A stretch of DNA of 64,000 bases from Afipia felis ATCC 53690. GTDB taxonomy: Bacteria; Pseudomonadota; Alphaproteobacteria; Rhizobiales; Xanthobacteraceae. Below are positions 1 to 9,864 of this stretch, piece after piece (the first letter of the stretch is position 1; every line of letters starts with the position of its first letter). A program made the translations under genes and the position numbers. The notes below the pieces were generated by a model. It ran no database searches. It was not told where the DNA came from and was given only the letters and a program-made list of their open reading frames with translations. The stretch is taken from positions 3,912,001 through 3,976,000 of the forward strand of contig NZ_KB375270.1 in NCBI RefSeq assembly GCF_000314735.2, in the 5' to 3' direction.

Positions 1-2
1 CG

Positions 3-1112
3 CACCCGAACAACCACGGAAACCAGGTCAGAATTCAGTCCCTTGGGCGTCATTTCAAACAGTTAGGGCATAAGGTTCATTTTGTTTTGCTTGAAAGCGG
101 CATGGTGAACGACAATGCCATCAAGTTCATGCGTAGCACATGGGATACGTTCGATCTGCTACAGAATAGCAGGTCGCTGGAATCGGACGGCAACCCGATT
201 CCCTTCGATCATTGGTATCAGGAGGGGCTTGGAGAAGAGATCGCGGGGCTGTGCCGGAAATACGACATCAATCTCGTTCTCTGTTCTTATGTCTTCCAGT
301 CGAAACTGCTCGAGTATGTTCCTGTGCATATTCTTAAGGTCATCGACACCCATGACAAGATGGGGGACCGGTATGAAATGTTGCGCAAGAACGGACAGCC
401 TCTCGAATTCTTTTCGTGCTCACCGCAGGAGGAAGGAGAATATTTGCGGCGCGCGGACGTTGTTGTGGCAATGCGAGCAGAAGAAGCCAGCTATTTCGAT
501 GACGTTTCAGGCCGCGCCACATCCATCGTTATTCCTCACATTGAGAGGCGGCGATTTGTCGATCGCAACTTCTCAAAGATTGAGAATGTTGGCGTTGTAG
601 CGAGCCCTAACCGGATCAATCTCGCGGTTGTCTCGGAATTGGTGAAAACGTTGGTGGCTCGGGAGCAGCATGCACCTATCCCGTTTACGCTGCATATTGC
701 GGGTCAGATACGCGAGATGGTGCGGTCGCTGCCCAGCAGGGAGCAAGAGTGGTTCGATCGCCCCTGGATTAAACTGCATGGTTTCGTGCCCAATATTGGA
801 GAGTTTTATCGGGCGGTGGATGTGGTGATCTCGCCGGTCACGATGGGAACTGGCATCAACATAAAAACCGTCGAGGCTCTGGCTTACGGCATGCCGCTCT
901 TGTCCACTGCGTGGGGCAGTAAAGGAATTGAAACATCCGAGCCGATGCATCGGCACGCCGATCTCGATTCGCTGTCTCAAAGCCTTTTCGATATCTGTCG
1001 TAGCCCATTGCGCCTTCAGCAGCTTGCTGCTGCAAGCCGGACGACCTATGAAAAATTCTATAACGATACTGTTCAGTCGATCGATCTGCTGATGCGAAAA
1101 GTGAGAGCCTAA
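3..1112 (+). CDS. Glycosyltransferase, GT4-like (5' end outside window)
   Basis: The reading frame is open from the first bases of the window, and the translated start (HPNNHGNQVRIQSLGRHF) looks like the N-terminal acceptor-binding region of GT-B glycosyltransferases, so the gene begins upstream. A TTG at 87 is only an internal codon. The C-terminal half carries the donor-binding signature of family 4 enzymes: a GFVPNIGEFY segment followed by ISPVTMGTGINIKTVEALAYG. It probably adds a sugar from a nucleotide-sugar donor to a surface polysaccharide or glycan, in the cytoplasm. The rhamnan-synthesis-type gene 21 bases downstream supports a polysaccharide locus. Donor and acceptor cannot be told. 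Confidence 0.85.
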   Translation, partial: HPNNHGNQVRIQSLGRHFKQLGHKVHFVLLESGMVNDNAIKFMRSTWDTFDLLQNSRSLESDGNPIPFDHWYQEGLGEEIAGLCRKYDINLVLCSYVFQSKLLEYVPVHILKVIDTHDKMGDRYEMLRKNGQPLEFFSCSPQEEGEYLRRADVVVAMRAEEASYFDDVSGRATSIVIPHIERRRFVDRNFSKIENVGVVASPNRINLAVVSELVKTLVAREQHAPIPFTLHIAGQIREMVRSLPSREQEWFDRPWIKLHGFVPNIGEFYRAVDVVISPVTMGTGINIKTVEALAYGMPLLSTAWGSKGIETSEPMHRHADLDSLSQSLFDICRSPLRLQQLAAASRTTYEKFYNDTVQSIDLLMRKVRA

Positions 1113-1133
1113 CCGAGGGTTGTCCTAACGGCG

Positions 1134-2381
1134 TTGTCGATACAGGAAGCAGGCATGGTCTCCGAGGGCCAATTCGTCAGATTGGCTTGTCCGCAGGGAA
1201 CGGCGCATTACTTGCGGGCATCCTGCCGCCCGCGGGTGACGCCTTTTATCCGCGTGTGGAAAAACAATCCTGCCTCAGTGCCGATTTTTATTCCTGCAGC
1301 TTCAGAAACAGAAGCTTGCATCAGTGCCCTCGCCGGGAATGTCGATCTGTATTTTCAGAAAGATGAAATTGACGTTCACGCATGGCGATCCTGGTCTTTG
1401 TTGGATAATCTTAAGTGGACGAAGCTGTCGCGATTTCATGAATCTACGAAATTTGAAGGCGACGGGATCGTTATTCAGCCGTTCCTGCATCGCTCACCTC
1501 AGGCGCTCGATGTGGTGCGCGCGGCTAGGACACTTGCCGAATGGGGCTTTGGTGTCTCAACGCGTGCTCTACAGGATACCTTGTCCTATGAACTTCTCGA
1601 TCATGCCGCCGCCGCAAGCCGTCGCTGCTCGAGCGAATTTCCTGCAGCGGCCATCGTTGTGCATCTTTACTACGATGAGCTCTGGCCGGATTTCGAGAGC
1701 AGACTCTTGCGCCTCTCGGTTCCGTTTCAGCTGCTTCTGACAACGAACGGAGAGTGTCCCGAGCTTTCAGCGAAAGTTTACGCACGGTTTCCGGATGCAA
1801 AAATTCTGGCCTATCCTAATCGGGGCCGGGACGTCGGGCCATTCATTCAGCTTTTGCGTGACGGGCACCTAGATCCCTACGGCCTCATTTGCAAGGTCCA
1901 CGGTAAGCGCTCGGCCGCATCCGGACCGCGCGCTGTTTTTGGCGATATATGGCGTCGTTCGGTGCTAAATGATTTGCTGGGATCCGATGCGCAGGTGAGA
2001 ACGATCATGAACCGGTTTGCGACAGAACCGGACCTCGGCTTGATCGGGCCTGCGCACTTTCGGTTGCCGAATGAGTATAGGCATTCTTATGGCGACACGT
2101 GGAGCAACAATGAGCGACTCACCAAGGACCTGGCTAGTCGACTTGGGTATCCGAGTGAACTGTTCAAGCTCGATTTCTTTGCCGGCACAATGTTCTGGAT
2201 GCGGAGAGAAATGCTCGATCTTCTGAAGCCGCTCGATCTTTCCTTCGATAGTTTTCCAGAGGAAATGGGACAGACCGATGGGACGCTTCAGCACGCGCTC
2301 GAACGCTTGTTCGGTGCGTTGCCAAGTATCGCAGTGCCGACAATGAAAATAGCGGAGGTCAACTGGCGAGGTGGAGATTAA
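1134..2381 (+). CDS. Rhamnan synthesis protein F (RgpF) family protein
   Basis: The protein has 415 residues from a TTG start; an ATG at 1155 is an equally possible start. Residues about 175-400 match the RgpF family: an IVVHLYYDELW segment, then a PNRGRDVGPFI motif and a CKVHGKRS motif, which are the family hallmarks. RgpF-type proteins take part in building rhamnose-glucose or related cell-wall and O-antigen polysaccharides, probably as glycosyltransferases. The roughly 150 N-terminal residues are not recognised. It follows the glycosyltransferase closely and is likely co-transcribed with it. Confidence 0.8.
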   Translation: MSIQEAGMVSEGQFVRLACPQGTAHYLRASCRPRVTPFIRVWKNNPASVPIFIPAASETEACISALAGNVDLYFQKDEIDVHAWRSWSLLDNLKWTKLSRFHESTKFEGDGIVIQPFLHRSPQALDVVRAARTLAEWGFGVSTRALQDTLSYELLDHAAAASRRCSSEFPAAAIVVHLYYDELWPDFESRLLRLSVPFQLLLTTNGECPELSAKVYARFPDAKILAYPNRGRDVGPFIQLLRDGHLDPYGLICKVHGKRSAASGPRAVFGDIWRRSVLNDLLGSDAQVRTIMNRFATEPDLGLIGPAHFRLPNEYRHSYGDTWSNNERLTKDLASRLGYPSELFKLDFFAGTMFWMRREMLDLLKPLDLSFDSFPEEMGQTDGTLQHALERLFGALPSIAVPTMKIAEVNWRGGD

Positions 2382-2536
2382 TCTGGAATGCTGCTCTGAT
2401 GCGGAGCTTTCGCCTTTTATCTAATGTGCTGTCGACTTCTTAACCAAACAAGTAAACCATCACGCTCCTTATTTGCTCCTTAACGCCTTGCTTCTAAGCC
2501 CTTCTACCAAAGGCTGAAAACAGAAGTTTCAGAGGC

Positions 2537-3763
2537 ATGGTATTTTTAAAGTCTTTTACGGCGTCCGATCGGTCAACAAGTGTGGCGCTTTCTCAATTGG
2601 CCGCTCAAATCGACGCGACAAAAATCAATCCTGATCTGGTTTGCGCATTCTATGAATGTGAGCACCAGGATGACGCAATCTTTGATTTCATAAAGCGCAA
2701 GTTTCCGAACGCGGCTCTTCTCGGTGGCACCTCCTGTGGGGGGGTCATGAGCGAGGCCGGATTGGCCGGTGCCAACTCGATTGGGTTGCTTCTGATTGAA
2801 GACTCCAGCGGCGATTATGGATCTGCTGCCGTAAAACTTGATGCTGATGTGAGCTCCTGCGCGGAGCGCGCGCTCCACGCAGCTCTGGCCGACGCCGGTT
2901 GCGCGGGTGAACTGCCAGAATTGATCTGGATCTACCAGGCTCCGGGGCAGGAAGAGGCAGTGATCGAAGGCTTGCGCCGTGTCGTGGACGACCGATGCCC
3001 GATCATTGGCGGAAGCGCGGCGGACAGTCATGTGACAGGCGACTGGCGTCAGATCGGTCCAGAAGGGCCGATGAATGACGGGCTTGTTGTAGGCGTGGTG
3101 TTTTCCTCCGGCGGTATCGGCTATGCATTTCAGGGAGGCTATGAGCCGACTGGTCCGAATGGCATTGTCACGCAGGTCGCATATGATGCGGCAGGCGAGA
3201 ACGGTGTCGTCACCAAGGCGCGCGGCAGAAAGATCATTACAATCGACGGGGAGCCGGCCGCCGAGGTTTACAATCGTTGGATCGGGGGCTTTCTCTCAGA
3301 GAAGCTCGCACATGGCGGAAGCATTCTGGCCGAAACAACGATGTACCCGCTGGGAATCGCGTCAGGAAGAATCGAAGACGTTACGCATTATGTTCTGGTT
3401 CATCCCCATCAAATTCTAGAAGACGGTGCATTATCCACCTTCGCCGCGATTGAGGAGGGGACACGTCTCTACAGCATGAGCGGAGAGAGGGCGCGCCTCG
3501 TAGAGCGCGCTGGCAAAGTCTCCACCGCAGCTGCGACAGCGCTAACCAGTGGGTCTAATTCTCTTGCAGGGGGTCTCGTCGTCTATTGTGCCGGCTGCAT
3601 GATTGCCGTCGGGGACGAGATGCCGAAAGTATCTAAGGCGGTTGCATCAAGCTTCAATGGCATGCCGTTTATTGGCTGCTTCACGTTTGGAGAGCAGGGC
3701 TTTCTCCTCGACAAAAACACGCACGGCAATCTGATGATCTCGGCCATCGCGTTTGGGAAATAA
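2537..3763 (+). CDS. FIST-domain sensory protein
   Basis: This 408-residue protein has FIST_N (about residues 25-225) followed by FIST_C (about 230-385). Typical traits are the GGTSCGGVMSE segment near residue 60, the IIGGSAAD segment near 155 and the GCFTFGEQG segment near the C terminus. FIST domains are predicted to bind small ligands such as amino acids and usually sit beside or within signalling proteins. No signal peptide or membrane segment is seen, so it is probably cytoplasmic. Its stop lies six bases before the GAF-GGDEF-EAL gene, so the pair is likely an operon in which FIST provides ligand input to cyclic-di-GMP turnover. Confidence 0.88.
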   Translation: MVFLKSFTASDRSTSVALSQLAAQIDATKINPDLVCAFYECEHQDDAIFDFIKRKFPNAALLGGTSCGGVMSEAGLAGANSIGLLLIEDSSGDYGSAAVKLDADVSSCAERALHAALADAGCAGELPELIWIYQAPGQEEAVIEGLRRVVDDRCPIIGGSAADSHVTGDWRQIGPEGPMNDGLVVGVVFSSGGIGYAFQGGYEPTGPNGIVTQVAYDAAGENGVVTKARGRKIITIDGEPAAEVYNRWIGGFLSEKLAHGGSILAETTMYPLGIASGRIEDVTHYVLVHPHQILEDGALSTFAAIEEGTRLYSMSGERARLVERAGKVSTAAATALTSGSNSLAGGLVVYCAGCMIAVGDEMPKVSKAVASSFNGMPFIGCFTFGEQGFLLDKNTHGNLMISAIAFGK

Positions 3764-3769
3764 CGGAAA

Positions 3770-4822
3770 ATGTCTATGCACGGCGCCGAAGAACTTCGAG
3801 AGGCGTTGCTGGCAATGCGCCGTGAGATCGATGTTCTGCGCATCGAGGCTACGCACGCCAATCTCCTGCTTGATGCGCTTGATGCCGTTCTGTGTGTCGA
3901 CGACAGCGTCGATCCGTTCGCCGGTGTTTTTTCAGCTGTGTTTCCGGTGTTCGAGTGTTCATATGCCATTGTGTTGACAGAGAACGATGACAGCGGGGAT
4001 ATGCTGGAATGTGCGACAGCCAGCCATGAGTCGCTTGTCGGGTCGTTATGGAATATGGGGCAGACCTTCAGAAAGGTTCTCGCGGGCCGTATTATTACGA
4101 CAGTTTCCGGTGTAGGCGACGAGGAGTGGCCGACCCACATCCCTCCTTACCTCTCGAAGGCGCAGCCTACGCTCTATTTGCCGCTTCGCGTGCGGAACCG
4201 ACGTGGCCTCCTTATGCTGTTGCGGGATACGGACGGCAAGGGCTTTGATCGCACGCACGTCCGGCTCGCGCGAAAATTCTCGCTGTTGGCATCGCATGCT
4301 CTTGCAGCCGCTCGAGCTCATCAGACGGAGTCGGAAAGCATCGAACTGAAGCTGCTTGCCGAGCAGCTGACGGCGAGCCAGGAAGAGCTGCGCATCCGTG
4401 CGAACCATGATGAACTTACGGGCTTGCCCAATCGTAGGTATGTCCGAGAGCTTGTTGACGGTATCATCGCGGGCAAAGATCTGAATGATGAGCTTGCTTT
4501 GGTGTTCGTGGATATCGATCATTTCAAGCGGGTCAATGATTTCTATGGGCATCATGTCGGAGACAGCCTTCTGAAAGGCGTTGCCGACCGGATCTGCGGT
4601 CAGATTCGTCCGACCGATGTTGCAGGACGGATCAGTGGCGATGAATTTGTCATCGTTCTTGATCCCGTCAAAGAGCGGCTGGATGCGCTGACTATCGTCG
4701 AGCAGATCCGGGACAAGCTCCGCGAGCCGTTTGAAATAGAAGTTCACGATCAAGACATCGGCCTCAATCGGTGTTGCGCTCTTCCCTTTACACGGTCCCG
4801 ACTACGAAACTCTCCGTTATAA
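3770..4822 (+). CDS. GAF-GGDEF part of a frameshifted cyclic-di-GMP enzyme
   Basis: This is the 5' half of one gene that continues in another frame at 4836. Residues about 30-185 look like a GAF sensor. The GGDEF domain starts at NHDELTGLPNRR; the active-site motif is SGDEF, a tolerated variant of GGDEF, and an RPTD sequence five residues before it fits the product-inhibition I-site (RxxD). Within the domain, at about 4757-4760, the frame changes: the expected SASIGVALFP motif is encoded one frame over, as if two bases were missing. The last 20 or so residues of this ORF (from NRCC on) are therefore out-of-frame. Without the shift, a single protein of about 673 residues would be made. Confidence 0.8.
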   Translation: MSMHGAEELREALLAMRREIDVLRIEATHANLLLDALDAVLCVDDSVDPFAGVFSAVFPVFECSYAIVLTENDDSGDMLECATASHESLVGSLWNMGQTFRKVLAGRIITTVSGVGDEEWPTHIPPYLSKAQPTLYLPLRVRNRRGLLMLLRDTDGKGFDRTHVRLARKFSLLASHALAAARAHQTESESIELKLLAEQLTASQEELRIRANHDELTGLPNRRYVRELVDGIIAGKDLNDELALVFVDIDHFKRVNDFYGHHVGDSLLKGVADRICGQIRPTDVAGRISGDEFVIVLDPVKERLDALTIVEQIRDKLREPFEIEVHDQDIGLNRCCALPFTRSRLRNSPL

Positions 4823-4835
4823 TGCCGACACGGCC

Positions 4836-5789
4836 ATGTATCACGCCAAGACGACATCGAAAGGAAATGTCGGATACTTCAATCGTTCACTGGGCCGGCG
4901 CGCAGCAGAGCGAATGTCGCTTGAGAACAGGCTGCGTCCCGCTTTTCAGAATAAAGAGTTTCAGTACGCCTTACAGGCGAAGGTCGGTCTGCGTGACAGT
5001 GCGGTGACGGGATTCGAGACCTTGATGCGATGGGTTGACGATGCGAGCGTCGTTCACCCGCCAGGGAAGTTTCTCCATATCGTCAGCGAGCTTGGGTTGC
5101 TTGATGAAATCACCCGAATGATGCTCGATCGCCTGATTGACGATTTACCTCGGCTCGATGCCTGTTTCGGAGATAGTGTCACTTACAGTATCAACATTTC
5201 GGCGAAGCAGGCCGAAAAGATACCGTTTATGGAAAGCTTCATCGAACGTCTTGCAAGTACAGGCCGTGCGAGGAACTTCATAATTGAATTGACAGAAGAT
5301 GCCTTCGTTCTATCGGGCCCGTTTCAGTCGCGGGTGTTCCCACTCCTGCGTGAAGCTGGGATTGGAATCTCCATCGATGATTTTGGCACCGGTTATTCCT
5401 GCCTGTCCTTGCTCGCCGATATTCCCGCCGATGAGCTCAAGGTCGACCGATCGTTGATTTCGTCAATTCATGAAAGGCCGCGCAGCCAAAGTGTGCTGCG
5501 AACGATCGAATCGTTGAGTACGGCGCTGGGCATGCGTGTAGTTGCCGAAGGCGTCGAAGCGCCAGAAGAGAGAAGCTATCTGCTCGAATCGACGAGTATC
5601 GGTGGTGGGCAAGGGTATCTCTTTCATAAGCCGCAGTTTGTCGATGAACTAGTCGACAACCTGGCACTGAGGCATGCTCAGCTTTGTCAGTTACCAAATT
5701 CGTGGATACCATCTCCGGATATCGCGCCTCGGCAGCTTGATGCCCTGGAATTTGACGAGAGTTTATGCAGAAAGGATGCGGCAAAATAA
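4836..5789 (+). CDS. EAL part of the same frameshifted cyclic-di-GMP enzyme
   Basis: The frame resumes the end of the GGDEF domain (MYHAKT) and then encodes a full EAL phosphodiesterase domain from about residue 30. The signature reads ETL instead of EAL (GFETLMRW), but the metal and catalytic residues are kept: NISAKQ, ELTED, DDFGTGYS, KVDRSLI, AEGVE and QGYLFHKP. The domain would hydrolyse cyclic-di-GMP to pGpG. The ATG at 4836 has no clear ribosome-binding site and is most likely an internal codon of the intact gene. An inverted repeat sits over the stop codon. Confidence 0.8.
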   Translation: MYHAKTTSKGNVGYFNRSLGRRAAERMSLENRLRPAFQNKEFQYALQAKVGLRDSAVTGFETLMRWVDDASVVHPPGKFLHIVSELGLLDEITRMMLDRLIDDLPRLDACFGDSVTYSINISAKQAEKIPFMESFIERLASTGRARNFIIELTEDAFVLSGPFQSRVFPLLREAGIGISIDDFGTGYSCLSLLADIPADELKVDRSLISSIHERPRSQSVLRTIESLSTALGMRVVAEGVEAPEERSYLLESTSIGGGQGYLFHKPQFVDELVDNLALRHAQLCQLPNSWIPSPDIAPRQLDALEFDESLCRKDAAK

Positions 5790-5797
5790 GCCGCATC
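5775..5797 (+). terminator. Hairpin over the EAL gene stop codon
   Basis: An 8-bp perfect inverted repeat (GATGCGGC / GCCGCATC) with a 7-base loop holds the TAA stop in the loop. It lies where the plus-strand EAL gene and the minus-strand GntR gene converge, so it may end transcription. No T-tract follows, so Rho-independent function is uncertain. Confidence 0.4.
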
Positions 5798-5912
5798 GAA
5801 TAAATCTCTTGGCGTGGCCTGTTACATAAAGCCAGATGACTCATACCGCCAAACGATAAAATTTCATTGGGAATGCAGAACAGTTTTGACGGCGCTAAAT
5901 AGCTATTTCATC

Positions 5913-6593
5913 TTATTCGCGTGGCAATAACTTCAGATATGCCTCCTTGGACGGAATGATATGCTTGCGGCATAGTTCGATCAGCGCGGGGCGATCGCAT
6001 GCTTCGATTGCCGCAATCATGGCCCGGTGTTGGTCGCGGGCGCGCAGCATATGGCTCCGCTGATTGATCGAGTGAAATCGGATCACATGCGCGCGGTGCG
6101 AAAAATCGTTGATGGCTGCCGTTAAATACGGATTGCCGCAGTTGGCGAACAATGCCCAGTGGAAATTGATGTTTTCGCGAAACACGCGCGTCAGATCGCC
6201 CTTGCGAACGGCATCATTATGCTTGGCCTGAATCTTGCGAAGTTCATCCAGCGCGGTTGTGGGCAGAGGCAAAGGAATGAGATTGGCCGCCGTCGTCTCC
6301 AGCATATCGCGCATTTCATACAAATGCTTGACTGCAAGAGCTGAGTAGGAGCGCACCTGCGCCCCGCGGTTCGGAACGCGCTCGACGACACCTATCCGTT
6401 CGAGATCCAGCAGTGCCTGACGAATGACGTGGCGCTTGGCGCCGAACCGCTCCATGAGTTCATCTTCGATGAGGCGTTCGCGCGGGTGCAGGCGCCCGAG
6501 TACGATGTCTTCTTCGATGCTTTCGACCACGCTGGCTGCGGATGATCCCGTCTTCTTAGGCGAACTCTTTGATTTGGCTGCGGGGCGTAGCAT
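5913..6593 (-). CDS. GntR-family regulator, FadR/FCD subfamily
   Basis: The 226-residue protein has an N-terminal winged helix (residues about 20-85, with the GRLHPRERLIEDELMERFG and VIRQALLDLERIGVVE segments) and a C-terminal FCD ligand domain (about 90-220) with the INFHWALF and DQHRAMIAAIEACD helices. FCD regulators bind small organic acids, often with a metal held by Asp/His residues, and mostly act as repressors. It is divergent from the catabolic and transport operon starting at 6830 and is the obvious local regulator of it. The ligand is presumably the transported acid or an intermediate. Confidence 0.9.
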   Translation of the reverse strand: MLRPAAKSKSSPKKTGSSAASVVESIEEDIVLGRLHPRERLIEDELMERFGAKRHVIRQALLDLERIGVVERVPNRGAQVRSYSALAVKHLYEMRDMLETTAANLIPLPLPTTALDELRKIQAKHNDAVRKGDLTRVFRENINFHWALFANCGNPYLTAAINDFSHRAHVIRFHSINQRSHMLRARDQHRAMIAAIEACDRPALIELCRKHIIPSKEAYLKLLPRE

Positions 6594-6677
6594 GGGGGAC
6601 CGATGTTCTTCGTGATAGGCGGTTATCTGGCAATTTATACAGGTATCTTCCGTGCGGCAATTTGATTATCAATAATT

Positions 6678-6687
6678 TTGTTGACAA
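6678..6687 (+). promoter_or_regulatory. Candidate GntR operator overlapping a -35 element
   Basis: TTGTTGACAA is an imperfect palindrome of the TTGT-N2-ACAA kind recognised by FadR-type GntR regulators, and it contains TTGACA, a perfect -35 hexamer, at 6681-6686. A weak -10 (CTAGCT) lies 17 bases further on. The site is in the intergenic region between the GntR gene and the divergent operon, so binding there would block the operon's promoter. The assignment is by pattern only. Confidence 0.35.
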
Positions 6688-6829
6688 TATCGAGTGACGG
6701 ACCCTAGCTTTGAAGGCATCGCATTGGAACATCGCCGTGTGGGCTTGCTCGCATGGGAAGCTGTGCGATTTCAAGAAATCACGACAGACCGGACCAACGG
6801 TTTGCGATTCATGTTTCTTGGGAGGAATC

Positions 6830-7711
6830 ATGCTGCAGCGCACGTTCGCTATCGCGAGTCTCATCGCAACTTTTGCAATCTCATCTCACTCTGCATTTGC
6901 GCAATCTGGCGGTTCGCTGGAAAAAATTGTCGCCAACAAGACGTTCGCGATCGCTTACCGCGAAGAATCCGTGCCCTTTTCGTTTATCGATTCGAGTGGA
7001 ACGCCGAAGGGATACGCGATCGATATTTGCCTGAAAATCGCCGATGAAATTAAGAAAGAGTACAAGCTCGACAAGATTGACATCAAATACGTGCCAATCA
7101 CCCCTCAGACTCGTATTCCAGTGATCGCAAACGGCACCGCCAATGCGGAATGTTCGTCCACTACGATTACAACTGGTCGCATGAAGCAGGTGGAATTCCT
7201 GACGCCAAATTTCATCACCGGAACCAAGCTGATGGTGCGTAAGGGCTCCGGCATCACGAAGATCGAGGACCTTCAAGGCAAGACGCTGCTGGCGCTGGCC
7301 GGAACGACAAACGAGAAGGCAGCACTCGCTGAAATCGTCAAGCACAAGCTGAAGGTCAACGTCGTCAAGGTGAAGGACCATCCGCAAGCGCTTCTGAACC
7401 TGGAGCAGGGGCGTGCCGATGCCTACACGTCGAACGACGTGGTGCTGTACGGCATCCGCACGATGGCCAAAAATCCGGGCGATTACGAAGTTGTCGGTCC
7501 GTTTTATTCCTACGATCCGTTTTCCATCATGATCCCGAAGAACGACACGGAATTCCGTGCGCTCGGCCTTCGCGTGATGTCCAACCTGTATACGTCTGGC
7601 GAGATCTTTCAGCTTTATAAGAAATGGTTCGAGCCGGGACCGACCAATATCAATCTTCCGATGAACGATGATCTGAAGAATGCACTCAGGTTGAACGCGT
7701 TCGCGGACTAA
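6830..7711 (+). CDS. Amino-acid-type ABC transporter substrate-binding protein (GltI/DEBP-like)
   Basis: The start is taken at the ATG at 6830, which has GGAGG five bases upstream and opens directly on a signal peptide (MLQRTFAIASLIATFAISS, cleavage after AFAQ). The frame is open further upstream but without a plausible leader. The 293-residue protein is a periplasmic binding protein of family 3; the segment YREESVPFSFID followed by GYAIDICLKI resembles glutamate/aspartate-binding proteins. It would capture an acidic amino acid or a similar carboxylate and deliver it to the permeases encoded next. Given the sugar-acid-type enzymes in the same operon, the ligand may not be an amino acid. Confidence 0.9.
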   Translation: MLQRTFAIASLIATFAISSHSAFAQSGGSLEKIVANKTFAIAYREESVPFSFIDSSGTPKGYAIDICLKIADEIKKEYKLDKIDIKYVPITPQTRIPVIANGTANAECSSTTITTGRMKQVEFLTPNFITGTKLMVRKGSGITKIEDLQGKTLLALAGTTNEKAALAEIVKHKLKVNVVKVKDHPQALLNLEQGRADAYTSNDVVLYGIRTMAKNPGDYEVVGPFYSYDPFSIMIPKNDTEFRALGLRVMSNLYTSGEIFQLYKKWFEPGPTNINLPMNDDLKNALRLNAFAD

Positions 7712-7754
7712 TTTTCTCGTAAACTGACAAGAAGCAGGTCGTGGAGAAACGGGA

Positions 7755-8477
7755 ATGAATTATTCCTGGGACTGGGGAATGCTGTTTCGCGATCCCTATG
7801 CCGGCTGGATCGTCTCCGGTTTTTCCACGACCTGCATTCTGGCAATCTATGCCTGGCTGATTGCATTTTCATTCGGGTCGATCATCGGCGTTCTTCGAAC
7901 GCTGGACAACAAGATATTGCGAACGGTCGGCACCATCTATGTCGAGATTTTTCGTAACATCCCGCTGCTCGCGCAGATGTTCCTCTGGTATTTCGTGATT
8001 CCTGAATTGTTACCGGCCGATGCGCAGCGCTATGTCAAGCGCGGCATGCCTGATCCGCAGTTCTGGACGGCTGTCGTGGCGCTCGGATTCTATACCGCGT
8101 CGCGCGTTGCCGAGCAGGTGCGTTCAGGTATCCAATCAATCCCTCGCGGCCAACAGAATGCCGCGTTGGCGATGGGATTCTCGCGGTTGCAGGTTTATCG
8201 CTATGTGCTGTTGCCGATCGGGTATCGTACCGTGATCCCATCCCTCACCAATGATTTTCTCGGTGTGTTCAAGAATTCTTCCTTGGCGTTGACGTTAGGT
8301 GTGATGGAACTGACCGCCACAGCCAGGCAGATTGAGGAATACACCTTTCAGTCGTTCGAGCCTTTCATGGCCGCGACGGTGCTTTATTCCTGCGTTACGC
8401 TTTGCGTCATCGCGCTGATGCGTTTCCTCGAGCGCAAGAGCCGGATCATCGGCACCGCATCTGCGGGAGGCCGCTGA
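7755..8477 (+). CDS. Amino-acid ABC transporter permease (GltJ/HisM family)
   Basis: The 240-residue membrane protein has the usual polar-amino-acid permease layout of about five transmembrane helices, with an N-terminal tail and the EAA loop (ALAMGFSRLQVYRYVLLP, residues about 140-157) that contacts the ATPase. It would form one half of the inner-membrane channel together with the next gene, whose ATG overlaps this stop (ATGA). It begins 43 bases after the binding-protein gene. Confidence 0.92.
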   Translation: MNYSWDWGMLFRDPYAGWIVSGFSTTCILAIYAWLIAFSFGSIIGVLRTLDNKILRTVGTIYVEIFRNIPLLAQMFLWYFVIPELLPADAQRYVKRGMPDPQFWTAVVALGFYTASRVAEQVRSGIQSIPRGQQNAALAMGFSRLQVYRYVLLPIGYRTVIPSLTNDFLGVFKNSSLALTLGVMELTATARQIEEYTFQSFEPFMAATVLYSCVTLCVIALMRFLERKSRIIGTASAGGR

Positions 8478-9126
8478 TGGGTTTTGATGTCGGCGTTCTC
8501 CTGCAACACAAGGAACTGCTGTTTCAGGGTTTGATAGTAAGCTTTCAGTTGACCCTGAGTGCGATCGTGGGCGGCATGCTTATAGGCACTTGCCTTGCGA
8601 TGATGCGTATGTCCAGCATCTGGATCGTCTCGGCGCTAGCTGGCGGATATGTCAATTTCCTGCGATCGCTGCCGCTGATCCTGGTGATTTTCTGGTTCTA
8701 TGTGCTCACGCCGAAAATCGTAGGTCATCCGATCGATGCCTATTCGTCGGTGTTGATCGCCTTCATTTTGTTCGAGGCGGCGTATTACTGCGAAATCATT
8801 CGCGCGGGAATCTCCAGCGTCAAGCGCGGGCAGGTTCAGGCTGGCCTCGCGATGGGATTCTCCTATTTGAGCGTCATGCGTTACGTCATCCTGCCACAGG
8901 CACTCCGCAACATGCTGCCGGTTCTGCTGACGCAGGCGATCATCATGTTTCAGGATACGTCCATTGTTTACGTCGTCGGTGTGCGTGATTTTCTGACAAC
9001 GGCCGACGTCGTCGCCAATAGCACTAACCGACCGATTGAACTCTATACCGTGGTCGCGATCACTTACCTCGTGATCTGCTTCGCTGCTTCGCAGCTGGTG
9101 AGCAGGCTGCAGCGGAGATACGCTCT

Positions 9127-9130
<4 letters not shown>
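8477..9130 (+). CDS. Amino-acid ABC transporter permease (GltK family)
   Basis: The ATG at 8477 overlaps the stop of the preceding permease by four bases, giving a 217-residue product; the frame is open further upstream inside the other gene, but that part is out-of-frame translation. The second permease carries the EAA loop ([18 protein letters not shown]) and about five membrane helices. It pairs with the preceding permease. Its own stop overlaps the ATPase gene start (ATGA), so all three are translationally coupled. Confidence 0.92.
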
Positions 9131-9855
<725 letters not shown>

Positions 9856-9864
9856 AAGACGCCG

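Noticed and set aside
6710..6829. Upstream extension of the substrate-binding protein ORF
   Set aside because: The signal peptide and ribosome-binding site place the start at 6830; the extension is leader DNA.
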